From NCBI GenBank assembly GCA_963930055.1, contig CAWVKS010000008.1, forward strand, positions 124,001 through 188,000: 64,000 nt of DNA. Reading direction: 5' to 3'. Source of the stretch: Pullichristensenella sp963930055. GTDB lineage: Bacteria > Bacillota > Clostridia > Christensenellales > Aristaeellaceae. The stretch's first letter is position 1; the number at the start of each line of letters is the position of its first letter. The notes beneath the pieces were generated by a model. That model did no database searches. It worked only from the letters and a program-made list of their open reading frames with translations, and was not told where the DNA came from. The position numbers were made by a program, and so were the translations under genes. Shown here piece after piece: positions 24,911-33,576 of this stretch.

Positions 24911-24957
24911 ATACACCACCTGCTTTCTTCCTGTATGTATCATACGGAGGAAACCGC

Positions 24958-24986
24958 TTGCAAAAAAGGAAGCAGAAGTGTATAAT
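24958..24986 (+). promoter_or_regulatory. Promoter of a short transcript upstream of the S10 operon
   Basis: TTGCAA (24958-24963), 17 bp, TATAAT (24981-24986). TTGCAA is its own complement and lies between this promoter and the divergent XRE gene. The S10 promoter 190 bases further on has the same TTGCAA-17-TATAAT design. Confidence 0.75.
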
Positions 24987-24992
24987 GAATAT

Positions 24993-25080
24993 GCGCTGAA
25001 AGTGTATCACCCGCGCAGGATGGGTGGGGGAATGGGATGGCTTCGGCGCGCGCCTTCCGACGAGGGGGCGCTTTTTTGCG
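24993..25080 (+). ncRNA. Small RNA candidate
   Basis: From the TATAAT at 24981 a transcript would start near 24993 and reach a GCGCC/GGCGC hairpin followed by T6 at about 25071-25076, giving about 85 nt. No convincing coding frame is present. It could be a separate small RNA or a short leader whose terminator is read through into rpsJ. Confidence 0.4.
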
Positions 25081-25149
25081 CGCTTTCGCCCCTCCTGCGC
25101 GCAAAATACAACTTTTAACAGAAAAATCACCTGAGAAGCGGCTTTTCCG

Positions 25150-25178
25150 TTGCAAAGCGGGCGCTCCTGGTGTATAAT
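25150..25178 (+). promoter_or_regulatory. S10 operon promoter
   Basis: TTGCAA (25150-25155), 17 bp, TATAAT (25173-25178), about 235 bases before rpsJ. Confidence 0.85.
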
Positions 25179-25184
25179 AAATAG

Positions 25185-25418
25185 GCTTGCGTGTGGGCGA
25201 AGTATGCGCAAAAGCGCGTGCGATGCCCCCGTCAGGCAAGGGATGAAGCGGGAGGTTGCGGCGGCGGTCGCCAGTCGCTGCCGGGAATTTCCGCAGACCA
25301 GTCCGAAGATCGGGCGAAGTTCGTCCGTCGGGCGCGCCGGCTCCATGGCGGGGGCCGGCGGAAAAAAAGAAACGCACACGCCCGGATGCGTGTGCACGAG
25401 TTCGACAGGAGGTCAACT
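25185..25418 (+). promoter_or_regulatory. Leader of the S10 operon
   Basis: An untranslated stretch of about 230 bases with several GC-rich stems. One is a GCCGGC/GCCGGC stem followed by A7 near 25358; another is CGCACACG/CGTGTGCA just before rpsJ. Leader control of this operon is known in other bacteria, but I cannot match a known motif here. Confidence 0.4.
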
Positions 25419-25727
25419 ATGGCAAGCCAGAAGATCCGCATCAAGCTCAAGGCCTATGAGCACTCCATCATCGACCAGTCTGCCGCGCGCATCGTGGAAA
25501 CCGCCAAGCGCAACGGCAGCCGCGTGTCCGGCCCCATCCCCCTCCCCACGGAGAAGGAGATCGTGACGATCCTGCGTTCGCCGCACAAGCACAAGGACTC
25601 GCGCGAGCAGTTCGAAATGAGGACGCACAAGCGCCTCATCGACATACTGCAGCCCACGCCGCGCACCGTCGACGCCCTGACCAAGCTCGACCTGCCGGCC
25701 GGCGTCGAGATCGAGATCAAGCTCTAA
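25419..25727 (+). CDS. rpsJ: 30S ribosomal protein S10
   Basis: 102 residues, first gene of the S10-spc-alpha operon. S10 sits in the 30S head and also serves as NusE in antitermination. The sequence MASQKIRIKLKAYEHSIIDQSAARIVETAKR...GPIPLPTEKE is diagnostic. The start ATG follows AGGAGGTC; the frame is also open upstream, but the longer version has no family support. Confidence 0.98.
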   Translation: MASQKIRIKLKAYEHSIIDQSAARIVETAKRNGSRVSGPIPLPTEKEIVTILRSPHKHKDSREQFEMRTHKRLIDILQPTPRTVDALTKLDLPAGVEIEIKL

Positions 25728-25764
25728 GCCGCTGGCTTTTCCCAAGCAAGAAAGAGGTGCAACA

Positions 25765-26409
25765 ATGAAGAAGGCAATTCTCGGCAAAAAGATCGGCATG
25801 ACCCAGATCTTCCTCGCGGACGGACGTCTGGTGCCGGTCACGGTCGTCGAAGCGGGCCCCTGCGTCGTCACGCAGGTCAAGACCGCCAAGACCGACGGCT
25901 ATGAAGCGATCCAGGTCGGCTTCGGCGAGCTCTCGGAGCAGAGGGCGAAGAAGCTGCTCAACAAGCCCGAGCTCGGTCATTTCAAGAAGGCGGAGGTCGC
26001 CCCCACCCGCTATCTGCGCGAGTTCCGCTTTGAGGACATTTCTTCCTATAAAGTGGGCGACGTCCATTAAGTGCGACGTCTTTGCCGAAGGCGACAAGGT
26101 GGACGCCATCGGCATCTCCAAGGGCCACGGCTACACCGGCGTCATCCAGCGCTGGGAACCAGCACACCGGCCCGATGGCCCACGGCTCCAAGTATCACCG
26201 CGGCGTCGGCTCCATGGGCGCAAACTCCGATCCGTCCCGCGTGTTCAAGAACAAGCACATGCCCGGCCAGTACGGCTGCGAGCGCGTGACCGTGCAGAAC
26301 CTGGAGATCGTCAAGGTGGACGCCGAGCGCAACCTGCTCATGATCAAGGGGCGCGATCCCCGGCGCCAACGAGAGCCTGGTTACGATCCGCAACGCGGTC
26401 AAGGGTTAA
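25765..26409 (+). CDS. rplC: 50S ribosomal protein L3, frame broken by three single-base insertions
   Basis: L3 binds 23S rRNA near the peptidyl transferase centre and starts 50S assembly. The full product can be read only by changing frame three times. An extra C at 26064-26065 interrupts KVGDV|IKCDVFAEGDKVDAIG. An extra G in the GGG at 26154-26156 interrupts VIQRW|NQHTGPMAHGSKYHR. An extra G in the GGGG at 26348-26351 interrupts LLMIKG|AIPGANESLVTIRNAVKG. With these three bases removed, the length (about 213) and motifs are normal. The gene is essential and single-copy, so sequence error is far more likely than decay. Confidence 0.93.
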
Positions 26410-26422
26410 GGAGGACGCTACA

Positions 26423-27065
26423 ATGCCTAACGTGAAAGTTTTGAATATGCAGGGCGCCGCCGTCGGCGAGATCGCCCTCGCGGACGACGTATTCGGCGTC
26501 GAGGCGCATGTTGAGCGCCATGCACACCGTGGTGCGCGCCATTTTGAACGCGCAGCGCCAGGGCACCCAGTCCGCCCGCACCCGCACGGAAGTGCGCGGC
26601 GGCGGCCGCAAGATCTACCGCCAGAAGGGCACCGGCAACGCGCGTCATCATGGCCGCCGCGCCCCCCAGTTCACCCACGGCGGCGTGGTCTTTGCCCCCA
26701 AGCCCCGTTCCTACCGCATCAATGTGCCCAAGGCCATCCGCCGCCTGGCGATGAAGAGCGCGCTCTCCTGCAAGGTCACCGACGATGAGATGATCGTGCT
26801 TGACAAGATCGAGCTTGCCCAGCCCAAGACCAAACTGGTCGCCCAGATGCTCAAGGCCCTCGGCTCCGAGAAGAAGGCCCTGATCGTCACCGAGAACGCC
26901 GACCAGGCCGTGGTGCGCGCCGCCGGCAACATCCCCGGCGTCAAGGTCGCCCACGTCGGCTGCCTGAACGTGGTGGACATCCTCAATTGCGATAAGTTCA
27001 TCATCTCCCAGGACGCCGTGAAGAAGGTCGAGTCCATTTACAGCATGCAAGAGGAGGCGGAATAA
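26423..27065 (+). CDS. rplD: 50S ribosomal protein L4, frameshifted near the N-terminus
   Basis: L4 lines the exit tunnel and in some bacteria represses its own operon. The start ATG 26423 gives MPNVKVLNMQGAAVGEIALADDVFGVE. One extra base near 26510 then shifts the frame, and the remainder (LSAMHTVVRAILNAQRQGTQSARTRTEVRGGGRKIYRQKGTGNARHHGRRAPQF) continues to 27065. Removal of one G restores GVEAHLSAMH, which fits the family spacing. The tunnel loop RGGGRKIYRQKGTGNARHG is intact. Probably a sequence error. Confidence 0.93.
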
Positions 27066-27458
27066 ATGAAGAGCCCCTATGACATCATCCTCCGCCCGGT
27101 GCTCACCGAAAAGTCCTACGACGCTATGGCCGAGAAGAAGTACACCTTCGAAGTGGCCGTGGACGCCGGCAAGACCGAGATCAAAATGGCCGTCGAACAG
27201 GCGTTCGAGGGCGTGAAGGTCGAAAGCGTCAACACCATGCACGTCAAGGGCAAGGTCAAGCGCCAGGGTCGCACCCAGGGCCGCCGCCCCGAGCGCAAGA
27301 AGGCCATCGTCACCCTGAAGAAGGATTCCAAGGGCATCGAGTTCTTCGAGGGCATGGCCGAGACACTAGATCGCGTGTTAAGCCCGCGAGGCAGAGCCTC
27401 TCCCCCCAGCGCCTACGTGCGCAGACCATGGTCCGGCTGGCCGATAAGCAGCCAATAA
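27066..27458 (+). CDS. rplW: 50S ribosomal protein L23 with abnormal C-terminal tail
   Basis: L23 lies at the tunnel exit and docks signal recognition particle and trigger factor. The first 97 residues (MKSPYDIILRPVLTEKSYDAMAEKKYTFEV ... KKDSKGIEFFEGM) are a normal and complete L23. The frame then continues for about 33 residues of Arg/Ser/Pro-rich sequence not expected in the family. A stop codon (TAG 27367) lies in another frame just after the normal end, so one undetected indel here may have hidden the true stop. Confidence 0.92.
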   Translation: MKSPYDIILRPVLTEKSYDAMAEKKYTFEVAVDAGKTEIKMAVEQAFEGVKVESVNTMHVKGKVKRQGRTQGRRPERKKAIVTLKKDSKGIEFFEGMAETLDRVLSPRGRASPPSAYVRRPWSGWPISSQ

Positions 27459-27481
27459 GCTCAGAAAGGAGAACCCAAGTT

Positions 27482-28316
27482 ATGGCCATTCGAGTGTACA
27501 AGCCGACTTCGCCCGCGCGGCGCTTCATGTCGGTGCTGACGTCGAGGAGATCACGAAAAAGACTCCTGAAAAGTCCCTGACCACCGACCTGCGCCACCGC
27601 GCCGGCCGCAACAACCAGGGCAAGATCACCGTCCGCCACCAGGGCGGCGGCGCGCGGCGCAAGTACCGCATCATCGACTTCCGTCGCCAGAAGGACGGCA
27701 TCCCTGCCACCGTGAAGGCGATCGAATACGATCCCAACCGCACCTGCTTCATCGCCCTTCTGTTCTACGCCGACGGCGAGAAGCGCTACATCCTCGCGCC
27801 CCTGGGCCTCAAGGTGGGCGACACGGTGATGAGCGGCCCCACCGCCGACATCAAGCCGGCAACTGCCTGCCGATCGCCAACATCCCGCTGGGCACGCTGA
27901 TCCACAATGTGGAGATCAAGCCCGGCAAGGGCGGACAGATGGTGCGCTCCGCGGGCGTGGCCGCGCAGGTCATGGCCAAGGAAGGCGCGTTCGCGCAGGT
28001 GCGCCTGCCCTCCGGCGAAGTGCGCAAGGTGCCGATGACGGCCCGCGCCACCGTCGGCCAGGTCGGCAACACCGACCACTCCAACGTGCGCATCGGCAAG
28101 GCCGGCCGCAAGCGCCACATGGGCATCCGTCCCACCGTGCGCGGCGTGGTCATGAACCCGGTGGACCATCCGCACGGCGGCGGCGAAGGCCGCTCCCCGG
28201 TCGGCATGCCCGCCCCGATGTCCCCGTGGGGCAAAAAGACGCAGGGCGTCAAGACCCGCAAGCATCGCAAGTACTCCGACAAGATGATCGTATCCGTCCG
28301 TCCAAGAAATAACTAA
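27482..28316 (+). CDS. rplB: 50S ribosomal protein L2, frame broken by two single-base deletions
   Basis: L2 is a core 23S-binding protein needed for subunit joining. The start is MAIRVYKPTSPARRFMSVLT. A base is missing near 27541 (expected FEEITKKTPEKSLTTDLRHRAGRNNQG) and another G is missing at about 27858 (ADIKP|GNCLPIANIPLGTLIHNVE). The conserved end NPVDHPHGGGEGR ... RPRNN is intact. With both bases restored the length is about 278, normal for L2. Confidence 0.94.
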
Positions 28317-28339
28317 GCCCGAAAGGAGGCAAACCATCC

Positions 28340-28619
28340 ATGAGCAGATCAGTCAAAAAAGGTCCTTTCATTCAGGAAGCGCTGCTTAAGCGCGTGCAGG
28401 AGATGAACAAGACCGGCGACAAGAAGGTTTTAAAGACCTGGTCGCGGTCGAGCACCATCTTCCCGGATTTTCATTGGCCATACGGTTGCCGTCCATGACG
28501 GGCGCAAGCACGTTCCGGTCTATGTGACCGAGGACATGGTCGGCCACAAGTTCGGCGAGTTCGCCCCCACCCGCACCTTCCGGGGACACGCCGGAGAAAA
28601 AGCATCGGCCCGCAAGTGA
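28340..28619 (+). CDS. rpsS: 30S ribosomal protein S19, frameshifted
   Basis: S19 forms a head complex with S13 close to the A-site tRNA. The start MSRSVKKGPFIQEALLKRVQEMN and the end GEFAPTRTFRGHAGEKASARK are typical. One extra T in the TTTT at 28468-28471 breaks STIFPDF|IGHTVAVHDGRKHVPVYV. Removing it gives a normal protein of about 92 residues. Confidence 0.93.
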
Positions 28620-28637
28620 CGGAAGGAGAGTAAGAAA

Positions 28638-29023
28638 ATGGCAACTCGTGTAAAGCAGAAGGCCGCCGCCCGCAAGGCGAATGCCGACAAGCGGCCGCGC
28701 GCCGTGGCCAAGTATGTGCGCGTTTCGCCCCGCAAGGTTCAGATCGTCATCGACCTGATCCGTGGCAAGCAGGTGGACGACGCCCTGGCCATCCTCATGT
28801 ACACCCCCAAGTCCGCCGCCCGGTGGTCGAGAAGCTCCTCAATTCCGCCATCGCCAACGCGGAGAACAATCTGGAAATGAGCCGCGAAAACCTCTACGTC
28901 GCCGAAGTGTACGCCAACCAGGGCCCCACGCTCAAGCGTTACTGGGCGCGTTCGCACGGCCGCGCGGACCTGATCAAAAAGCACACCAGCCACATCACCA
29001 TCGTGCTTGACCAGAAGAACTAG
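28638..29023 (+). CDS. rplV: 50S ribosomal protein L22, frameshifted
   Basis: L22 contributes the beta-hairpin that narrows the exit tunnel. The N-terminal part (AKYVRVSPRKVQIVIDLIRGKQVDDALAILMYTPKSAA) and the C-terminal part (VVEKLLNSAIANAENNLEMSRENLYVAEVYANQGPTLKRYWARSHGRADLIKKHTSHITIVL) lie in different frames. One missing base near 28820 explains the break. It is the last of eight such indels. Confidence 0.93.
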
Positions 29024-29037
29024 AGGGAGGAAAGAAA

Positions 29038-29730
29038 ATGGGTCAGAAAGTCAATCCCCACGGCGCTCGCGTCGGTGTCATTCTGGACTGGAGCACCAAG
29101 TGGTACGCTGGAAAAAAGGATTTTTCCAATAACCTCATCGAGGATTACAAACTCAGGCAGATGCTCAAGGAGAAGCTCTATCAGGCCGGCATCTCCCACA
29201 TCGACATCTCCCGCACCAACACCCGCCTGCATGTGACCATCTTCACCGCCAAGCCGGGCATCGTCATCGGCCGCGGCGGCGCGGGCGCGGAAGCCGTGAA
29301 AAACGACATCGCCAGGATGACGGGCAAGCCGGTCAACACCATCCAGCTCGACATCATGGAGATCAAGCATCCCGACACCAACGCCCAGCTGGTGGCCGAG
29401 AACATCGCCCAGCAGCTCGAAAAGCGCATCTCCTTCCGCCGCGCCATGAAGCAGACCATCGGCCGCGCGATGAAGGCGGGCGCCAAGGGCATCAAGACCT
29501 CGGTCTCCGGCCGCCTGGGCGGCGCGGACATCGCCCGCAGCGAGGGCTACCACGAGGGTTCCATCCCGCTGCAGACGCTGCGCGCCAACATCGACTACGG
29601 CTTCGCCGAGGCCAAGACCACCTACGGCCGCATCGGCGTCAAGGTGTGGATCTACAAGGGACAGGTGCTGCCCAAGGCCAAGAGGGCCCCGCAGGCCGCC
29701 GCTCCCAGAAGGTCTGAAGGAGGGAAATAA
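29038..29730 (+). CDS. rpsC: 30S ribosomal protein S3
   Basis: 230 residues, intact. S3 lines the mRNA entry channel. The KH domain motif VIGRGGAGAEAVKNDI and the C-terminal domain SGRLGGADIARSEGYHEGSIPLQTLRANIDYG are present. Start ATG follows GGGAGGAAAG. Confidence 0.98.
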   Translation: MGQKVNPHGARVGVILDWSTKWYAGKKDFSNNLIEDYKLRQMLKEKLYQAGISHIDISRTNTRLHVTIFTAKPGIVIGRGGAGAEAVKNDIARMTGKPVNTIQLDIMEIKHPDTNAQLVAENIAQQLEKRISFRRAMKQTIGRAMKAGAKGIKTSVSGRLGGADIARSEGYHEGSIPLQTLRANIDYGFAEAKTTYGRIGVKVWIYKGQVLPKAKRAPQAAAPRRSEGGK

Positions 29731-29733
29731 GTC

Positions 29734-30192
29734 ATGCTGATGCCCAAGAGAGTTAAGCACCGCAAGGTCCAGCGCGGCCGCATGAAGGGCAAGGCCCAGC
29801 GCGGCAATTTCCTGGCCTACGGTGAGTACGGTATCGTCGCCACCCAGCCCGGTTGGATCACTTCCAACCAGATCGAGGCCGCCCGTCAGGCCATGACCCG
29901 TCGCACCAAGCGCGGCGGCCAGGTCTGGATCAAGATCTTCCCCGACAAGCCCGTGACCGCCAAGCCGGCCGAGACCCGCATGGGTTCCGGCAAGGGCGCG
30001 CCCGAGTACTGGGTCGCGGTGGTCAAGCCCGGCCGCGTGCTGTTTGAGATCGGCGGCGTGTCCGAGGAGCTCGGCCGCGAGGCGCTGCGCCTTGCCGCCC
30101 ACAAGCTCCCCATCCGCACCAAGTTCATCAAGAAGGAAGAGGCCGCCAAGGCCGCCCCTGAGACTGAAACGATAGGTGGTGACGAGCAGTGA
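29734..30192 (+). CDS. rplP: 50S ribosomal protein L16
   Basis: 152 residues, about ten more than usual owing to an Ala/Glu-rich tail. MLMPKRVKHRKVQRGRMKGKAQRGN and RMGSGKGAPEYWVAVVKPGRVLFE are diagnostic. L16 organises the A-site region of the 50S subunit. Its stop overlaps the GTG start of rpmC. Confidence 0.97.
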   Translation: MLMPKRVKHRKVQRGRMKGKAQRGNFLAYGEYGIVATQPGWITSNQIEAARQAMTRRTKRGGQVWIKIFPDKPVTAKPAETRMGSGKGAPEYWVAVVKPGRVLFEIGGVSEELGREALRLAAHKLPIRTKFIKKEEAAKAAPETETIGGDEQ

Positions 30193-30401
30193 AGACCAAG
30201 GAACAGATGAAGGCGCTCAGCCAGAAGACCCTGGCCGAGCTCGACACCGATCTGAAGGACAAGAAGAGCGAGCTTTTCAACCTGCGCTTCCAGCTGGCGA
30301 CCGGGCAGCTTCAGAACACCGCGGCGCTCAAGCAGTGCAAGAAGGATATCGCCCGCGTCAAGACCGTCATCCGTCAGCTCGAAATGAGCGGCAAGGCGTA
30401 A
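30189..30401 (+). CDS. rpmC: 50S ribosomal protein L29
   Basis: 70 residues of two long helices, read from a GTG that overlaps the rplP stop codon by 4 bases (GTGA). KTKEQMKALSQKTLAELDTDLKDKKSELFNLRFQLATGQLQN is the family signature. It lies at the tunnel exit beside L23. Confidence 0.96.
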   Translation: MKTKEQMKALSQKTLAELDTDLKDKKSELFNLRFQLATGQLQNTAALKQCKKDIARVKTVIRQLEMSGKA

Positions 30402-30420
30402 TAAAGGAGGCACATAAAAA

Positions 30421-30678
30421 ATGGCCGAAAGAGGCAACCGTAAGACCCGTACCGGCGTTGTGGTCTCCGACAAGATGGACAAGACCATTGTGGTCGAGAT
30501 CCGCACCCGCGTCAAGCATCCGCTCTATGGCAAGATCATGAACCGCACCACCCGCTTAAAGGCGCACGACGAAGAAAACGCCTGCGGCGTCGGCGATCGC
30601 GTGATGGTCATGGAGACCCGCCCGCTGTCCAAGGACAAGCGCTGGCGCCTCACCCAGATCATCGAAAAGGCGAAGTAA
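30421..30678 (+). CDS. rpsQ: 30S ribosomal protein S17
   Basis: 85 residues, OB fold. GVVVSDKMDKTIVVEIRTRVKHPLYGKIM matches the family core. S17 binds the 5' domain of 16S rRNA early in assembly. Confidence 0.97.
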   Translation: MAERGNRKTRTGVVVSDKMDKTIVVEIRTRVKHPLYGKIMNRTTRLKAHDEENACGVGDRVMVMETRPLSKDKRWRLTQIIEKAK

Positions 30679-30702
30679 CCGCGAGCAAGGAGGAAAGCAG
30701 CA

Positions 30703-31071
<369 letters not shown>

Positions 31072-31086
31072 GGGAGGACGCGACAA

Positions 31087-31425
31087 ATGAGCAACATGCA
31101 TGTAAAGTCCGGCGATACCGTCATGGTCATCTCCGGCGCCGATGCCGGCAAGAAGGGCAAGGTGCAGAAGGCCTTCCCGGAAACGGGCCGCGTCATCGTC
31201 GAAGGCGTCAATATCGTCAAAAAGCATCAGAAGCCCCGCGGACAGGGCATGCCCGGCGGCATCGTCGAGCGCGAAGCGGCGATCTCCGCCAGCAAGGTGA
31301 TGATCGTCTGCCCCAAGTGCGGCAAGCCCACCCGCGTCGGACACAAGTTCAACGAAGGCGACGGCAAGCTCTCCCGCCGCAAGGTGCGCGTCTGCAAAAA
31401 GTGCAGCGCCGTCCTTGACAATTGA
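31087..31425 (+). CDS. rplX: 50S ribosomal protein L24
   Basis: 112 residues. KOW motif HVKSGDTVMVISGADAGKKGKV near the N-terminus. It ends in a zinc-type pair of cysteines CPKCGKPTRVGHK ... CKKCSAVLDN. L24 is an assembly initiator of the 50S subunit. Confidence 0.97.
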   Translation: MSNMHVKSGDTVMVISGADAGKKGKVQKAFPETGRVIVEGVNIVKKHQKPRGQGMPGGIVEREAAISASKVMIVCPKCGKPTRVGHKFNEGDGKLSRRKVRVCKKCSAVLDN

Positions 31426-31443
31426 TGAAGGAGGATAAACGCT

Positions 31444-31983
31444 GTGGCCAGATTAAAGGATAAATACCGTTCTGAAGTCATCCCGGCGCTCAAGGAGCAC
31501 TTTGGCTACAAGAACGTCATGGAGATCCCCAAGCTCGAGAAGATCGTCATCAACATGGGCCTGGGCGACTGCAAGGACAACTCCAAGGCCCTGGAGCTCG
31601 CCGTGACCGAGCTTGCCACCATCTCCGGCCAGAAGCCGCTGGTGACCAAGGCCAAGAAGTCCATCGCCAACTTCAAAGTCCGTGCCGGCATGAACGTCGG
31701 CGCCAAGGTGACCCTGCGCGGCGACCGCATGTATGAGTTCGCCGACAAGCTGGTGTCCATCGTCCTCCCCCGCGTGCGCGACTTCCGCGGCGTTTCCAAC
31801 AAGGCCTTCGACGGCCGTGGAAACTACTCGCTGGGCGTCCGCGAGCAGCTGATCTTCCCCGAGATCGAGTATGACAAGGTCGAGAAGATCCGCGGCATGG
31901 AGATGGTGTTCGTCACCACCGCCAAGACCGACGAGGAAGCCCGCGAGCTTCTGCGGCTTCTGGGCATGCCGTTCCAGGCATAA
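31444..31983 (+). CDS. rplE: 50S ribosomal protein L5
   Basis: 179 residues from a GTG start preceded by GGAGGA. YKNVMEIPKLEKIVINMGLGD and RVRDFRGVSNKAFDGRGNYSLGVREQLIFPEI are diagnostic. L5 holds 5S rRNA in the central protuberance. Confidence 0.98.
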   Translation: MARLKDKYRSEVIPALKEHFGYKNVMEIPKLEKIVINMGLGDCKDNSKALELAVTELATISGQKPLVTKAKKSIANFKVRAGMNVGAKVTLRGDRMYEFADKLVSIVLPRVRDFRGVSNKAFDGRGNYSLGVREQLIFPEIEYDKVEKIRGMEMVFVTTAKTDEEARELLRLLGMPFQA

Positions 31984-32000
31984 GGAAGGAGGACATAAGC

Positions 32001-32186
32001 GTGGCTAAGACCAGTATGAAGATCAAGCAGCAGAGGGCGCCGAAGTTCTCCACCCGCGCCTATACCCGTTGCCGCATCTGCGGCCGGCCCCACTCGGTGC
32101 TGCGCAAGTACGGCGTTTGCCGCATCTGCTTCAGGGAGCTCGCCTACAAGGGCCAGATCCCCGGCGTGCGCAAGGCCAGCTGGTAA
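32001..32186 (+). CDS. rpsN: 30S ribosomal protein S14, zinc-binding type
   Basis: 61 residues, the short zinc-ribbon form with CRICGRPHSVLRKYGVCRICFRELA (two CxxC pairs), typical of Firmicutes and Actinobacteria. GTG start with GGAGGA upstream. Confidence 0.97.
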   Translation: MAKTSMKIKQQRAPKFSTRAYTRCRICGRPHSVLRKYGVCRICFRELAYKGQIPGVRKASW

Positions 32187-32215
32187 GACCGGGCGAACAG
32201 CAAGGAGGTTTTCAA

Positions 32216-32614
32216 ATGCTTGTAAACGATCCCATCGCGGATATGCTCACCAGGATCCGCAATGCCCTGATTGCCAGGCACGATACCGTGACGATGCCCG
32301 CCTCGAACATGAAGAAGGCCATCGCCGCCATACTGCTTGACGAGGGCTATATCAAGAGCGTTGACTATATCGACGACGGCCTGCAGGGCCAGATCAAGAT
32401 CGTCCTGAAGTACGCACAGGGCAAGGAATCCGTCATCAAGGGCCTCAAGCGCATCTCCAAGCCCGGCCTGCGCGTGTACGCCAAGAACGACGAGATCCCC
32501 CGCGTGCTCGGCGGCCTGGGTATTGCCATCGTTTCCACGTCCAAGGGCGTGATGAGCGATAAAAGCGCCCGCGCTGCCGGCATCGGCGGCGAAGTGCTGG
32601 CCTACGTGTGGTAA
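32216..32614 (+). CDS. rpsH: 30S ribosomal protein S8
   Basis: 132 residues from ATG 32216 (AAGGAGGT upstream). NDPIADMLTRIRNALIARHDTVTMPASNMKKAI and STSKGVMSDKSARAAGIGGEVLAYVW are typical. S8 binds central-domain 16S rRNA and often represses the spc operon. Confidence 0.98.
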   Translation: MLVNDPIADMLTRIRNALIARHDTVTMPASNMKKAIAAILLDEGYIKSVDYIDDGLQGQIKIVLKYAQGKESVIKGLKRISKPGLRVYAKNDEIPRVLGGLGIAIVSTSKGVMSDKSARAAGIGGEVLAYVW

Positions 32615-32629
32615 TGGAGGTGTAAGAAA

Positions 32630-33169
32630 ATGTCTCGTATCGGCAAACTTCCGATCCCGGTCCCGGCCGGCGTCACTGTGACGGTCGATGAGGACAACCT
32701 CGTTACCGTGAAAGGCCCCAAGGGCACCCTCTCCCAGAAAGTCAACAAGGATATCAAGGTGTCGCAGGAAAACGGCGAGATACTCGTCACCCGCCCCACC
32801 GATTCCAAGCCCCACAAGTCCATGCACGGCCTCTACCGCGCGCTGATCAACAACATGGTGGTCGGCGTGACCAAGGGCTTTGAAAAAGTGCTGGTCATGG
32901 AAGGCGTCGGCTACCGCGCGCAGGTCGCGGGCAAGCAGCTGACCCTCAACGTGGGCTACTCCCACCCCGTCACCTTCGACGCGCCGGACACCATCTCCTT
33001 CGAGGCGCCCGCCCCCACCCGCATCATCGTCAAGGGCATCGACCGCCAGCAGGTCGGCGCCATTGCCGCTGACATCCGCGCCGTGCGCAAGCCGGAGCCG
33101 TACCTGGGCAAGGGCATCCGCTATGAGGACGAGCACATCCGCCGCAAGGAAGGCAAGACCGGTAAGTAA
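32630..33169 (+). CDS. rplF: 50S ribosomal protein L6
   Basis: 179 residues. MSRIGKLPIPVPAGVTVTV and the C-terminal RKPEPYLGKGIRYEDEHIRRKEGKTGK are diagnostic. L6 lies near the sarcin-ricin loop. Confidence 0.98.
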   Translation: MSRIGKLPIPVPAGVTVTVDEDNLVTVKGPKGTLSQKVNKDIKVSQENGEILVTRPTDSKPHKSMHGLYRALINNMVVGVTKGFEKVLVMEGVGYRAQVAGKQLTLNVGYSHPVTFDAPDTISFEAPAPTRIIVKGIDRQQVGAIAADIRAVRKPEPYLGKGIRYEDEHIRRKEGKTGK

Positions 33170-33188
33170 GAAAGGGAGGTAACCGCAA

Positions 33189-33557
33189 ATGTTTAACAAG
33201 CGTGACCGCAACGAAGTGCGGCGGATCCGCCACGAGCGCGTGCGCAAAAAGATCAGCGGGACGCCCACCTGCCCCCGTTTGTGCGTCTATCGCAGCAACG
33301 CGCACATCTACGCCCAGGTGATCGACGACGAATCCGGCAATACGCTGGCCGCCGCCTCCACCGTGGAAAAGGAGATCGCTGCGCAGATCGGCGAAATGGA
33401 CAAGAAGGGCGCCAGCAAGCTCGTGGGCAAGACCGTGGCTGAGCGCGCCCTGGCCAAGGGCATCAAAGAGGTCGTCTTTGACCGCGGCGGCTACATCTAT
33501 ACCGGCCGCGTGGCCCAGCTGGCAGCCGGCGCTCGTGAGGGCGGACTGGACTTCTAA
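33189..33557 (+). CDS. rplR: 50S ribosomal protein L18
   Basis: 122 residues. RIRHERVRKKISGTPTCPRLCVYRSNAHIYAQVIDD and the end VVFDRGGYIYTGRVAQLAAGAREGGLDF match the family. It binds 5S rRNA with L5. Confidence 0.98.
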   Translation: MFNKRDRNEVRRIRHERVRKKISGTPTCPRLCVYRSNAHIYAQVIDDESGNTLAAASTVEKEIAAQIGEMDKKGASKLVGKTVAERALAKGIKEVVFDRGGYIYTGRVAQLAAGAREGGLDF

Positions 33558-33576
33558 ATAAGGAGGGAAACGCTCA

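Noticed and set aside
26062..28825. Programmed ribosomal frameshifting in rplC, rplB and others
   Set aside because: Eight events of both signs in neighbouring genes, no slippery heptamers with pseudoknots, and no precedent for these genes; local sequence error explains all.
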